Both the position numbers and the translations under genes were made by a program. Shown piece after piece: positions 16,123 to 24,436 of a stretch of 48,075 nucleotides of DNA (position 1 is its first letter; each line of letters opens with the position of its first letter). The DNA is from Pseudolabrys sp. Its GTDB lineage: Bacteria > Pseudomonadota > Alphaproteobacteria > Rhizobiales > Xanthobacteraceae. The stretch lies in assembly GCA_026125925.1 (NCBI GenBank), contig JAHCKF010000002.1:1-48075 (forward strand), in the 5' to 3' direction. The notes below the pieces were generated by a model, which saw only the letters and a list, made by a program, of their open reading frames with translations, did no database searches and had not been told where the DNA came from.

Positions 16123-17381
16123 CGCCGATCATGCATTGGGCAGCCGTTAAAATCGTTTTGGTCTCGGTAGCCACGCTGTTGACGGCGTCGGGCGCTGCCC
16201 TTGCTTGCTCTTGCGAACGCAACCCGACCGCTGCCGGTATCCTGGCGCAGCATCAGATGGTGTTTACCGGAATTGCGCGAAACAGTGTCACGGCCGGGCC
16301 TCAGGTTTCAGCCACCACATTCGAAGTGACCGAAGGCTTCAAGGGCGTCGCGGCCAAGGCCACTGTCGTCGTGCGGCATCCGGACGGGCCGTCGGCATCC
16401 TGCGGCGTCCAGTTCGCAACCGGGCAAAGCTTTACGGTCGCCGCGCAGCAGGGCGCGTCGGGGCTGTCTACCACCCTTTGCTCGACCTGGATGTTCCTGC
16501 CACATGTCGGACTGCGCGATGGACTGCTCGCGGAGATGCGCGCGCTGAGCGCGCCTGCGGAACCGGCCGGCGAGCTCAGAACGGCCGCGGCCCAGGCGAG
16601 TGGTCAAGACGGCTGGCAGGTCTCGGCGCTGCCTGACGGTCGCCTGGCGGCCTTCGGCATCGGCACGATCGACGGCACGCGCCATGTGGTGGCGCTCGCC
16701 TGCGGCGCCGGCAAGCGGCCGGAACTGGCCATCGAACCCGCGGCGGCGCGGACATTGCAGGTCGAAACCAGCGACGGCGTCTGGAGCTTTCCTACGGATC
16801 GTCCGGCCGATGCGCTCGCGGCCGGACTCCTTGACCGAATGGATCGCCAGCTCAGGCTCGCCATCGACGGCAAGACTTTTCCCGGCGGACCGGATGCGGT
16901 CGATGCTTTCGCAAAGATCGGCAAGGATTGCGAGCAACGCAGCGGCTGGCAGTACAGCCAGGACGACGACAAACAGATGTTGTGGATATTCCGCCCGCAG
17001 CAGGGCGGTGCCGCACCGTTCCTGATCTTTGGCAAAGCAGCGACCGGCTGGTTGCTGGCCGATCTGAGTTGCGAGCCGCGTCGCCAAACGCTTGTTGTGC
17101 GATCGACCGCGCTGCCGCGCGGGGCCAGGAACGGCCAGGCCGTGTCGTTCAAGATTCGCGTTGACGGACAGGAATATTCCGCACCCGCCCGGATCAAGCT
17201 GTTTGCCGATGGCGACGTTGCCGGATTTGTCGTCGCACGCCTTACCAAGCCGCAGAAACTGCTCGACAGCTTGCGCAAAGGTGGCGAGGTGACACTTGTT
17301 GCCAAGGATGCCGTGCTCGATGTCCAAGCAGCCGGAGTTGTTGCGATGCTCCCACCCTTCGAGCGGGCCTGCGGGTTCTAA
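16119..17381 (+). CDS. Exported protein with TIMP/netrin-like N-terminal domain
   Basis: The ATG at 16119 overlaps the preceding stop and gives 420 residues. The signal peptide ends at about residue 29, and the mature protein starts with the Cys-x-Cys motif (ACSCERNPTA, C30 and C32). This is followed by the pattern VFTGIARN...TFEVTEGFKG, V-V-V-RHP and CGVQFATGQSF. This matches bacterial TIMP/NTR-like domains, where the N-terminal Cys-x-Cys is disulfide-linked. Residues about 155-420 form a second region with SWQ-like GWQVSALPDGRLAAFG and a closing LLDSLRKGGEVTLV...FERACGF. It ends the same-strand run. A role in envelope protein binding or inhibition is conceivable but not shown. Confidence 0.8.
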   Translation: MTPIMHWAAVKIVLVSVATLLTASGAALACSCERNPTAAGILAQHQMVFTGIARNSVTAGPQVSATTFEVTEGFKGVAAKATVVVRHPDGPSASCGVQFATGQSFTVAAQQGASGLSTTLCSTWMFLPHVGLRDGLLAEMRALSAPAEPAGELRTAAAQASGQDGWQVSALPDGRLAAFGIGTIDGTRHVVALACGAGKRPELAIEPAAARTLQVETSDGVWSFPTDRPADALAAGLLDRMDRQLRLAIDGKTFPGGPDAVDAFAKIGKDCEQRSGWQYSQDDDKQMLWIFRPQQGGAAPFLIFGKAATGWLLADLSCEPRRQTLVVRSTALPRGARNGQAVSFKIRVDGQEYSAPARIKLFADGDVAGFVVARLTKPQKLLDSLRKGGEVTLVAKDAVLDVQAAGVVAMLPPFERACGF

Positions 17382-17417
17382 TCGTCTTAGATGCAGGGTC
17401 CCGCCGCTGCGGTGCCG

Positions 17418-17440
17418 ATCGGCGAAGGGCCTCCGCCGAT
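17418..17440. terminator. Weak hairpin between convergent genes
   Basis: ATCGGCG (17418-17424) pairs with CGCCGAT (17434-17440) around a 9-nt loop in the 68-bp gap between the plus-strand run ending at 17381 and the TRAP permease gene ending at 17450. There is no T-run, so a terminator role is tentative. Confidence 0.35.
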
Positions 17441-17449
17441 GCCTTGCGG

Positions 17450-19354
17450 CTAACTCTGCCGCTTTAGCGCGAAGCGCGGGTACAGGGCCGGAGCAAAGCC
17501 CAGCACGGCGAGAGCCGTGCCGACGGCGGCCAGAAGGATCGAAGGCGCGACGAAGCACAGCCCCGCCAAGCCAATCAATATCCGTGGAACCTTGCCGAGG
17601 GGCGCATTGAAGTAGCCTTCGGTGGCAACCCCGACCAGGTAGACGCCGATGATGGCGGTGACGGTGGCGATGGCGACGTCGAGCCACGCGCCTTGCAGCA
17701 ACAGCTCAGGGCTGTATGCGAACGAGAACGGAACGATCGCCGCCGCAACCGATAGTCTCGTCGCGACGACAGAAATGCTGATGGGATTTGCGCGTGCAAT
17801 CGCGGCGGCGGCATAAGCCGCGACAGCGACCGGCGGCGTGCTCGCGGACAGCACCGAGAAATAGAGGAGGAACATGTTGGCTGCCAGCACCGACACCTGC
17901 AGCTTGAGCAATACCGGCGCCACGAGTGCGGCCGCGAGAATGTATACGCTCGGAGTTGGCATGCCCATGCCGAGCAGGATCGTCACGGCCGCGGAAATGA
18001 AGAGCGAAATGAAAAGGGAGTCGCCACTGGCGTAGGCGATCAACGCCGAGAATTTTGCCGCCAGACCGGTCATCGACAGGCCGCCGATGACGAGGCCAGC
18101 CGCGGCGCAGGCGGCGGTGACCCCGATCACCTTGATCGTTGAATCAGCAAGAACATCGTACAGCTTGAAGACGTCGATGCGCGTGCCTTTGCGGAAAAGA
18201 GCGACCACGAAGACCGCCAATGAGCCGAAGGCGGCTGCATAAGTCGCCGCGTAGCCGTAGGATAGCGTCACGACGATAACGGCGAGGGGAGCGACGAACA
18301 GCTCGCAGCGTTGCAGGGCCTGTACGAAACTCGGTATGTCGGCCTTGGAAAGGCTCTTCATGCCGAGCTTCTTCGACATGTAATGCACCTGAACGAAGAC
18401 GCCGAGGTAATAGAGAATTGCGGGAATGATCGCGGCAATCGCAATCTTGCCGTACGGAATGCCGGTGTATTCCGACATGATGAACGCGACCGACCCCATG
18501 ACGGGCGGCATGATCGAGCCACCCGTCGAGGCTGCCACCTCGATGCCGCCAGCCGTGTCCGACCGGTAACCCGCATTTTCCATGGCCGGGATGGTGACGG
18601 AGCCGGTGGTCACCACATCGGAAACCGGGCTTCCCGACACCATCCCGTAGGCGCCCGACGATACGATCGCAATCTTGGCGGTGCCGCCGACCGTGCGTCC
18701 GGCGACAAGCGCGCCAATCCGATAGAAGAATTCCGCGCCGCCGGCCCGTTCGAGAATGGTGCCGAACAGGACGAAGAGAAATGCATAGGTGGCCGCGACG
18801 CGCACCGGTACCCCATAGATGGAGTCGGTCGTATAAACGGTCGTGTCCACGAAATGGTGGAGCGAGATGTATCCGTGGGCGATTTCGCCGGACAGGTGAT
18901 GCCCGAACAGATTGTAGGCGATGAAGATGAGGACGATGAACGTCAGCCCGGCGCCGACGGACCGCCGCGTCGCTTCGAGAACAAGCAGGATGGTGAGCAG
19001 GCCCATGCCGAATTCCCACGGCGTGAGCTCGTCGAAAAGCGTGATGCGATTGGCGATCGTCTCCAGATTCCACCAGAAATAGAGTCCCGAAATCACCGAA
19101 AGAGCTGCCAGCGTCCAGTCGACCGCTCCTGGGTTTATCGATGTCGATCGAGTAGTCGGCGCCAAGGTGACAAAGACCAGCGCCAGCATCGCCGCCAGAA
19201 AAATGAAGGTCATTCCGAAGATATCGGTGACGGCAATAATGACGTTATAGAGAACCCAGACAGCCAGAATGGCCGCATAGGCCTTTGTGACGGCGCGAAC
19301 CGGCGGGCTTAGTGGCCTTCTGATACCGGTTTCAAACAGAAGCTTCACGATCAT
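17450..19354 (-). CDS. TRAP transporter permease, fused 4TM/12TM (DctQM-type)
   Basis: This 634-residue polytopic membrane protein has the length and order of TAXI-associated fused TRAP permeases: four N-terminal helices (DctQ-like) joined to the large DctM-like channel. Recognisable stretches are FVLFGTILERAGGAEFFYRIGALVAGR, SGAYGMVSGSPVSDVVTTGSVTIPAMENAGY and GMGMPTPSVYILAAALVAPVLL. It should import a carboxylate using the sodium or proton gradient together with the TAXI binding protein encoded upstream. A hairpin lies between the two genes. Operon context with ring-oxygenase genes suggests an aromatic dicarboxylate (inference). Confidence 0.93.
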   Translation of the reverse strand: MIVKLLFETGIRRPLSPPVRAVTKAYAAILAVWVLYNVIIAVTDIFGMTFIFLAAMLALVFVTLAPTTRSTSINPGAVDWTLAALSVISGLYFWWNLETIANRITLFDELTPWEFGMGLLTILLVLEATRRSVGAGLTFIVLIFIAYNLFGHHLSGEIAHGYISLHHFVDTTVYTTDSIYGVPVRVAATYAFLFVLFGTILERAGGAEFFYRIGALVAGRTVGGTAKIAIVSSGAYGMVSGSPVSDVVTTGSVTIPAMENAGYRSDTAGGIEVAASTGGSIMPPVMGSVAFIMSEYTGIPYGKIAIAAIIPAILYYLGVFVQVHYMSKKLGMKSLSKADIPSFVQALQRCELFVAPLAVIVVTLSYGYAATYAAAFGSLAVFVVALFRKGTRIDVFKLYDVLADSTIKVIGVTAACAAAGLVIGGLSMTGLAAKFSALIAYASGDSLFISLFISAAVTILLGMGMPTPSVYILAAALVAPVLLKLQVSVLAANMFLLYFSVLSASTPPVAVAAYAAAAIARANPISISVVATRLSVAAAIVPFSFAYSPELLLQGAWLDVAIATVTAIIGVYLVGVATEGYFNAPLGKVPRILIGLAGLCFVAPSILLAAVGTALAVLGFAPALYPRFALKRQS

Positions 19355-19416
19355 GGGTGTGCGCCGTGTGGTGGCGGCTCTTGTTGCCGGAGAGGTCTCT
19401 GCGGTGAAACATTGAG

Positions 19417-19447
19417 GCGGTCGCCGGTCCGTTGCACCGGCGACCGC
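19417..19447 (-). other. Intercistronic hairpin between TAXI binding protein and TRAP permease
   Basis: An 11-bp perfect stem, GCGGTCGCCGG (19417-19427) with CCGGCGACCGC (19437-19447), encloses a 9-nt loop. It is located after the binding-protein stop at 19472 and before the permease start at 19354 on the minus strand. No T-run follows, so mRNA stabilisation or partial termination is likelier than full termination. Confidence 0.65.
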
Positions 19448-19471
19448 TCGTTGGACTCAAAGCAAGGGCGG

Positions 19472-20452
19472 TCAGAGCAGACCCTTTTCCTTGAAGAGCT
19501 TCAGCGCGCCGGGATGGAATTCGCCCGCCTTCTGCTCCGTCAGGAATTTCGCGCTGAGGGCCTTCATGGCCGGGTGGACACCGCGCATTTCATCAACATG
19601 TTCGACCAGAGCCTTTGCAATGTTATAGGCGTCCTGGTCCGACATTGATTTGTTGACGACAAGCAATGCGCCGAGTGAGACGGTCGGAACGTCCTCCGGC
19701 TGAAACTCGTAGGACTTCGCCGGGATGACGTAACGATCGACGCCGGCGTTCTGCGCCACCTTCGCGATCGTCTCGTCGCCGACGGGTAGCATGACCAGAT
19801 TCACCGAGTTCGCCATTTCGAGAATCGACCGCTGCCGGACAAACAGCGAGTTGAACGTGGCATCGAGGCGCCGGTTGCGCATCAGATCGTCCTGCTCCTG
19901 AGAGGCGGCCGGAACGACACTGCCGCCCCAACTGGCAACGTCCTTGTCGGTGACGTTGATGGCCTTGAACATGCGATCGACGAGTTCGTTGACCACGTTG
20001 CCCCGGCGATTCGTCGCCACGCGAATCGGCGGCTTCTTGGTGGCTAGGTCCTCGAAGGTCTTGATGCCGTATTTCTCGGCGAAGTCCTTGTTGACGAGGA
20101 GCTGAACAGGCGCCCAGTTGTAGAGATAGGCGATAACGCGCAGGTCGTCGATTTTCGACTTGAACGGCGGCTGGCCGTTCTGCGCGATGCGCAATTCCAT
20201 GTTGTGGACGATGCCGAGCTGAACCGAGTTCTTCTCCAACAATTGAATGTTGGCAAACCCGCCGCCCGAGGTCTGATAGGTGACGGTGGAGCCGGGGTAG
20301 GCTGCCTTCATCACCTTGTCGAGTCCGAGGCCAAGCGATGACCAGAGGCCGCCGGGGCTCGCGCCGGCCAAAGTCAGTTGATAGTTCTGTCCCTGTGCGT
20401 AAGCGCCGTTCGACAGCGCCAGACAGGCCGCGACCGCCAGGAATCGCAACAT
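19472..20452 (-). CDS. TAXI family TRAP transporter solute-binding protein
   Basis: The ATG at 20452 is chosen because GGGGAGGACGAG lies just upstream; this gives 326 residues starting with a Sec signal peptide (LRFLAVAACLALSNGAYA). The mature part begins YQLTLAGASPGGLWSSLGLGLDKVMK and continues with VTYQTSGGGFANIQLL, the pattern of TAXI (TRAP-associated extracytoplasmic immunogenic) binding proteins. It captures the solute for the fused permease encoded downstream. A promoter and the palindrome CACTTAGCGACCTAAGTG lie about 80-125 bp upstream, so it is likely controlled together with the divergent oxygenase operon. Confidence 0.93.
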   Translation of the reverse strand: MLRFLAVAACLALSNGAYAQGQNYQLTLAGASPGGLWSSLGLGLDKVMKAAYPGSTVTYQTSGGGFANIQLLEKNSVQLGIVHNMELRIAQNGQPPFKSKIDDLRVIAYLYNWAPVQLLVNKDFAEKYGIKTFEDLATKKPPIRVATNRRGNVVNELVDRMFKAINVTDKDVASWGGSVVPAASQEQDDLMRNRRLDATFNSLFVRQRSILEMANSVNLVMLPVGDETIAKVAQNAGVDRYVIPAKSYEFQPEDVPTVSLGALLVVNKSMSDQDAYNIAKALVEHVDEMRGVHPAMKALSAKFLTEQKAGEFHPGALKLFKEKGLL

Positions 20453-20530
20453 TTCTCGTCCTCCCCTTGTCTTTTTTCCGGCAGTGAGCCGGCTTTTGTT
20501 GCCGCTGTTCCGACGGATGCTGCGCCCGAA

Positions 20531-20577
20531 CACTTAGCGACCTAAGTGATATTAGAATTGCCGGAAGCGGCTGTCGA
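20531..20577 (-). promoter_or_regulatory. Promoter and CTTAG-N4-CTAAG operator of the TRAP operon
   Basis: On the minus strand TCGACA (20572-20577) and TAATAT (20549-20554) are separated by exactly 17 bp. Immediately downstream lies CACTTAGCGACCTAAGTG (20531-20548), a 7-bp inverted repeat with a 4-bp spacer. An operator at the transcription start fits repression by the MarR protein encoded at 25714-26250 (inference). Confidence 0.65.
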
Positions 20578-20609
20578 GTCGTTCCGGTTCCGCTCGGCAA
20601 GCCAGGACC

Positions 20610-20653
20610 TAGACGTCCTCGGGCATCGTCCGTATAATACTTAGGAAGCTAAG
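20610..20653 (+). promoter_or_regulatory. Promoter and CTTAG-N4-CTAAG operator of the oxygenase operon
   Basis: TAGACG (20610-20615) and a perfect TATAAT (20633-20638) are separated by 17 bp. CTTAGGAAGCTAAG (20640-20653) starts two bases after the -10 box. It shares the half-sites and 4-bp spacing of the sites at 20533-20546 and 25436-25449, and the same position relative to the -10 box as the former. Confidence 0.68.
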
Positions 20654-20689
20654 GAAAGTGCCGAATGACCCGGCAAGAGGAGGAGCGCC

Positions 20690-22030
20690 ATGTTGACGGC
20701 CGCCGAAAATGAGCTGCTTTGTCTCGTGGAAGGCGACGCGCCGATGGGGCGTCTGATGCGGCGGCACTGGGTGCCCGCGCTTCTTTCGGAGCAGGTTGCC
20801 ACAGCCGACGGGGCTCCGGTTCGCATTCAGCTTTTCGGCGAGAAACTGGTCGCTTTCCGCGATAGCGATGGCAAAGTCGGCCTGCTCGGCGAGTTCTGCC
20901 CGCACCGCAAGGCGTCGCTGGCTTTCGGCCGGAACGAACAGTGCGGCCTTCGCTGCCTCTATCACGGCTGGAAATTCGATACCGAAGGCAATGTCGTCGA
21001 TATGCCTTCCGAGCCCAAGGGCAGCGCGCTGCTGGAGAAGGCAAAGCACGTGGCGTACCCGACCCGGGAGGCCGGCGGTTTCGTATGGACCTATATGGGA
21101 GTCCCGGAGAAAATGCCGGCCTTTGAGATCCCGCCATGGGCGCCCACTCCCACAACGCGCGTCGCCATTGCGAAAGTGGAGCTCCCCTGCAACTGGGCGC
21201 AGATCATGGAAGGGCAAATCGACTCAGCTCATTCGTCCAGTTTGCACTCCTCCGATATGCGACCGGCAAAGGGGGAGGCAACGGCAAAAGGCGACCATTG
21301 GGTGCGGCCCTCGACGGACAAGAACCCTCGCATTCAGGTGCAACTGACCAATTACGGCATGCGTTACGCCGCCATTCGGCGGCCCATTACCAACGCGAAT
21401 ACGCACGACTACGTCCGAATCACGACGTATGTGGCGCCGTTTACTGCTCTCATTCCGCCGAACAGTTCGTATAACGTCGCCAGCGTCATTGTCCCGCGCA
21501 GCAACGAAAGCAGCTATTTTCATTTCATCGCGTGGGCGGACGAGGACAAGGTCGGTATCGATACGGACGCCTGGAGGAAGTTCTGCGTGCTTGCGGTGGG
21601 GGAAGATGTCGATGCCCAGTTTCGGCCGATCAGGCGCCACGCGAGCAATGACTATCTGCAGGACCGCGAACTGATGAGGTCGGGCAATTTCACCGGCATC
21701 CAGGGCATCCCGAACCAGGACATCGCGATGTGGGAGTCGATGGGCGCGATCGCTGACCGGACGCAGGAAAGGCTGGGGGCGAGCGACATCGCCATTGTAC
21801 AGTTTCGGCGGTTGATGATCGAGGCGGTGAAGCGGTTCCAGGAAACGCAAGAAGTCATCGGTTGCATCGAGCCGCACGTGCCGCAGGCCAAGCTTTGCTC
21901 CTATCAAGGGGTGGTGGAGAAAACCGTTGCGTGGCGGACACTGGGAGCGTCTGACGAAGAGGTCAGCCTTCTTGCCGGTCTGGAGGAGGATGAGACGGAA
22001 CGAGAAATGTCGCACGCGGCGGTTGGGTGA
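20690..22030 (+). CDS. Rieske ring-hydroxylating oxygenase, phthalate 4,5-dioxygenase type
   Basis: This 446-residue oxygenase component has the Rieske ligands C70-x-H72 (FCPHR) and C89-x2-H92 (CLYHGW). The mononuclear iron site follows at D178-x2-H181-x4-H186 (QIDSAHSSSLH). Length and sequence pattern match the phthalate 4,5-dioxygenase (Pht3/OphA2) clade, which cis-dihydroxylates phthalate using electrons from an FMN/2Fe-2S reductase. AGGAGGAG precedes the ATG. The decarboxylase-like gene overlaps or abuts its stop codon, and the reductase gene is at 24437-25408. Substrate specificity within the clade (phthalate, isophthalate-like or another carboxylated ring) is not readable. Confidence 0.9.
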   Translation: MLTAAENELLCLVEGDAPMGRLMRRHWVPALLSEQVATADGAPVRIQLFGEKLVAFRDSDGKVGLLGEFCPHRKASLAFGRNEQCGLRCLYHGWKFDTEGNVVDMPSEPKGSALLEKAKHVAYPTREAGGFVWTYMGVPEKMPAFEIPPWAPTPTTRVAIAKVELPCNWAQIMEGQIDSAHSSSLHSSDMRPAKGEATAKGDHWVRPSTDKNPRIQVQLTNYGMRYAAIRRPITNANTHDYVRITTYVAPFTALIPPNSSYNVASVIVPRSNESSYFHFIAWADEDKVGIDTDAWRKFCVLAVGEDVDAQFRPIRRHASNDYLQDRELMRSGNFTGIQGIPNQDIAMWESMGAIADRTQERLGASDIAIVQFRRLMIEAVKRFQETQEVIGCIEPHVPQAKLCSYQGVVEKTVAWRTLGASDEEVSLLAGLEEDETEREMSHAAVG

Positions 22031-22032
22031 TC

Positions 22033-23025
22033 ATGGCGCCTATTCCACTGACCGTCGCTTTCGGCGACTATGATCGTCTGCGTCCGCTGGCAACCGAGAA
22101 GGTGCAGATCGACGGCGTGAGCCCGATCTTCTCGCTGCTCTATCCGGAGGAGATGTTCTTTCGCGCCTTCCGGTTTGCGGACTTCGACGTAACGGAATTG
22201 TCGCTATCGAGCTATGTGGTCCGGCTGGCGAGGGGCGATTGCCCCTATGTCGCCATCCCGGTTTTCCCGTCGCGAGCCTTTCGCCACAATGCCATTTACA
22301 TCCGCAACGATCGAGGGATTGAGCGACCGGAGGACCTGCGAGGCAGGCGAATCGGCACGCCGGAATATCAACTCACCGCCAATGTCTGGGTCCGCTACAT
22401 TCTGGAGTCGGATTACGGCGTAGCGCCATCGGACATCGAGTGGGTGCGCGGCGGTTACGAAGTGCCGGGCCGGGCCGAGAAAATCGCGCTCAACCTGCCG
22501 CCGGCGATCCGCGTGAGCGAGGCGCCGGCGGGGCAGACCTTGTCCCGCATGCTGGCGGAGGGCCAAATCGACGGCTTGATCGGCCCGCGGGCACCGTCGC
22601 CGTTCGACGCGGGGCATCCGAAGGTCTCCTGGCTGTTTCCCGATCCCGGCGCGGCCGCTATGGCCTGGTATGAGAGAACGAAGATATTTCCCATCATGCA
22701 CGTGATCGGCATCCGCCGGTCCCTGCTTGAACGCTACCCGTTCCTGGCCGGATCGTTGATGAAGGCATTCGAGGCGTCGAAGCGCATGGCCCTCGAGGCG
22801 CTGACCGATACGTCGGCGCCGAAAGTGACACTGCCGCTTCTCGATGAAAGCCTCCGTCGCGCCCGGCAGCTAATGGGGCACGATTTCTGGCCCTATGGCC
22901 TCGAACCCAATCGGGAAACCCTCAAGGCCTTTCTCGAGACCCATCATCGGCAGGGGCTTTCGAGCCGGCGCCTGGACCCGGAAGAGCTTTTTCATCCGTC
23001 GTCGCTTGAGGCGTTTGCACTTTAG
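22033..23025 (+). CDS. 4,5-dihydroxyphthalate decarboxylase-like protein
   Basis: This 330-residue protein begins PIPLTVAFGDYDRLRPL and contains PEEMFFRAFRFADFDVTELSLSSYVVRLARGDCPYVAIPVFPSRAFRHNAIYI (long block, 22147-22308), the hallmark of the Pht5/OphC decarboxylase family. These enzymes have a periplasmic-binding-protein-like fold but no signal peptide, as here. The expected reaction is decarboxylation of 4,5-dihydroxyphthalate to protocatechuate. The ATG at 22033 is preferred over GTG at 22027, which overlaps the oxygenase stop. Position directly after the Rieske gene supports the pathway assignment. Confidence 0.87.
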   Translation: MAPIPLTVAFGDYDRLRPLATEKVQIDGVSPIFSLLYPEEMFFRAFRFADFDVTELSLSSYVVRLARGDCPYVAIPVFPSRAFRHNAIYIRNDRGIERPEDLRGRRIGTPEYQLTANVWVRYILESDYGVAPSDIEWVRGGYEVPGRAEKIALNLPPAIRVSEAPAGQTLSRMLAEGQIDGLIGPRAPSPFDAGHPKVSWLFPDPGAAAMAWYERTKIFPIMHVIGIRRSLLERYPFLAGSLMKAFEASKRMALEALTDTSAPKVTLPLLDESLRRARQLMGHDFWPYGLEPNRETLKAFLETHHRQGLSSRRLDPEELFHPSSLEAFAL

Positions 23026-23060
23026 GAAGCCGGCTGTTCGTCGCCCGAGGGAAGTGAAGC

Positions 23061-23243
23061 GTGCCACTTATTCGCATCGAGCCCAGAAAAGATCGCTCCA
23101 CGGATTTGTACTATCTGGAAATCTATTACCCGGCGGATGCGCAGCAGCCGTTCGTCACCACGGAGCCGCGGTACAAGTCGACGGCGGCGGCGGAGAACGA
23201 TTTTATTGCGACGATTGCAGCCAGAGGCAATTTGAGTTCTTGA
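23061..23243 (+). CDS. Small conserved-looking hypothetical protein (60 aa)
   Basis: A GTG start at 23061 with AGGGAAG just upstream opens a 60-residue frame beginning MPLIRIEPRKDRSTDLYYLEIYYP. It lies 35 bp after the decarboxylase gene on the same strand and ends 5 bp before the convergent dehydrogenase gene. The composition is that of a soluble protein with two or three beta strands and a short helix. It is not recognised; it could be a small accessory subunit. The good ribosome binding site and tight fit between genes argue that it is real. Confidence 0.6.
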   Translation: MPLIRIEPRKDRSTDLYYLEIYYPADAQQPFVTTEPRYKSTAAAENDFIATIAARGNLSS

Positions 23244-23248
23244 GTAGC

Positions 23249-24430
23249 CTAGATTTGGTGCTTCAGCCGGACGGCCGTGCCGCTCCTGGCCGATTCGAGA
23301 ACGGCAAGGCAGACTTCCAGAGTCGAGAGGCCCCACGCACCGCTGTGCAGCGGCGGTTTGTGGCCGCAAATGGCGTCATAAAGTTCATCGACGACTTCGC
23401 CTCTTGGCACCGTCGGTCGTTCAATCGGTTCAATCCAGCGCTTTTCATCTGCATAAACCGCGATTCCCTGCGGCATCGGTCTCAAATCGGCATGTTCGCA
23501 GCTCACGATGACCAGGCCGAAATGGTTGTGCGCCATGTCGGCATCGATGCGAAAGGCGTCCGTGCCGACGGGCCCGTAAGCGCGCTTGTTCTTCATGCCG
23601 ATCTCGTCGGCGACAGTCTGCGCCTGCTTCAAGGCGGAGCGTGCACGGCCGTAGGCGCCGGCATCGCGGGCTTGCCCCAGCTCGCCGCGCCATCCGTTGA
23701 ACTCGTCGGTGTCGAAGTGCGCGTAGCCGCTGTAGGTGAGGGAGGCAAAAGCGCCGTCATCAAATGCGATTTGCGCGCTGTATGCTCCTTCGGTCGCCCG
23801 GTGCGGATCCCAGTTCCCCGTAAAGGCGCGGACGGTGGTCGCCGGCGAAGCCGCCAGGAGGCGGACCACATCAATCTGGTGGGCGGCCTGGCTGAAGACA
23901 ACGCCTCCGCCGAGCTCGGTGTTGAGTTCCTCGGGCCGTCGCGGCCGGTACAGAAAGTCGGTGAAGTTCACGGCGGTGATCATCCGCACCCGGCCGTACC
24001 GGCCTGACGAAATCATCTCCCGCGCGCGCAAATAGGGCAGGTCGTAGCTGTGGCTGTGTCCGACCAGCAGTTGGACTCCGGCGTCGCGCGCCGCCGCGAT
24101 CATGACGAGACAAGCGTCAATGGAAAGCGCCATCGGCTTCTCGACCAGGATGTGCTTTCCATGCGCGGCGGCAAGCTTCACATGTTCGACGTGAAACTGG
24201 TGAGGCGACGCGATATAGACCGCGTCAACGCTGGCGTCTGCGCAAAGCGCTTCGGGTGTCTCATAGCCCTTGGCTTGGAATTCGGCGGAAAAGCGATCAA
24301 CCGCCTCTGTTCGCGGGTCGCTGGCGGCCGCCAGCCGCAGTCTCGGATGTCCGGCGAATGTCGGGAGCATAAGGGTGAACGCTCGGCCGAGGCCGATGAC
24401 ACCCAACTTCAATGGACCCGCAGTGGCCAT
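23249..24430 (-). CDS. Gfo/Idh/MocA family oxidoreductase, likely dihydrodiol dehydrogenase
   Basis: This 393-residue enzyme has an N-terminal Rossmann motif (LGVIGLGRAFTLML) and the family's conserved EKPMA (about residues 96-100). The C-terminal alpha/beta domain contains GGGVVFSQAAHQIDVVR with the typical catalytic His-region. In phthalate clusters a Gfo/Idh protein (Pht4/OphB) oxidises cis-4,5-dihydrodiol phthalate to the catechol with NAD+, which fits this position beside the reductase, oxygenase and decarboxylase genes. It follows the reductase gene by 6 bp in one operon. Sugar or inositol dehydrogenase activity would be the alternative without this context. Confidence 0.85.
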   Translation of the reverse strand: MATAGPLKLGVIGLGRAFTLMLPTFAGHPRLRLAAASDPRTEAVDRFSAEFQAKGYETPEALCADASVDAVYIASPHQFHVEHVKLAAAHGKHILVEKPMALSIDACLVMIAAARDAGVQLLVGHSHSYDLPYLRAREMISSGRYGRVRMITAVNFTDFLYRPRRPEELNTELGGGVVFSQAAHQIDVVRLLAASPATTVRAFTGNWDPHRATEGAYSAQIAFDDGAFASLTYSGYAHFDTDEFNGWRGELGQARDAGAYGRARSALKQAQTVADEIGMKNKRAYGPVGTDAFRIDADMAHNHFGLVIVSCEHADLRPMPQGIAVYADEKRWIEPIERPTVPRGEVVDELYDAICGHKPPLHSGAWGLSTLEVCLAVLESARSGTAVRLKHQI

Positions 24431-24436
24431 GGCGCG

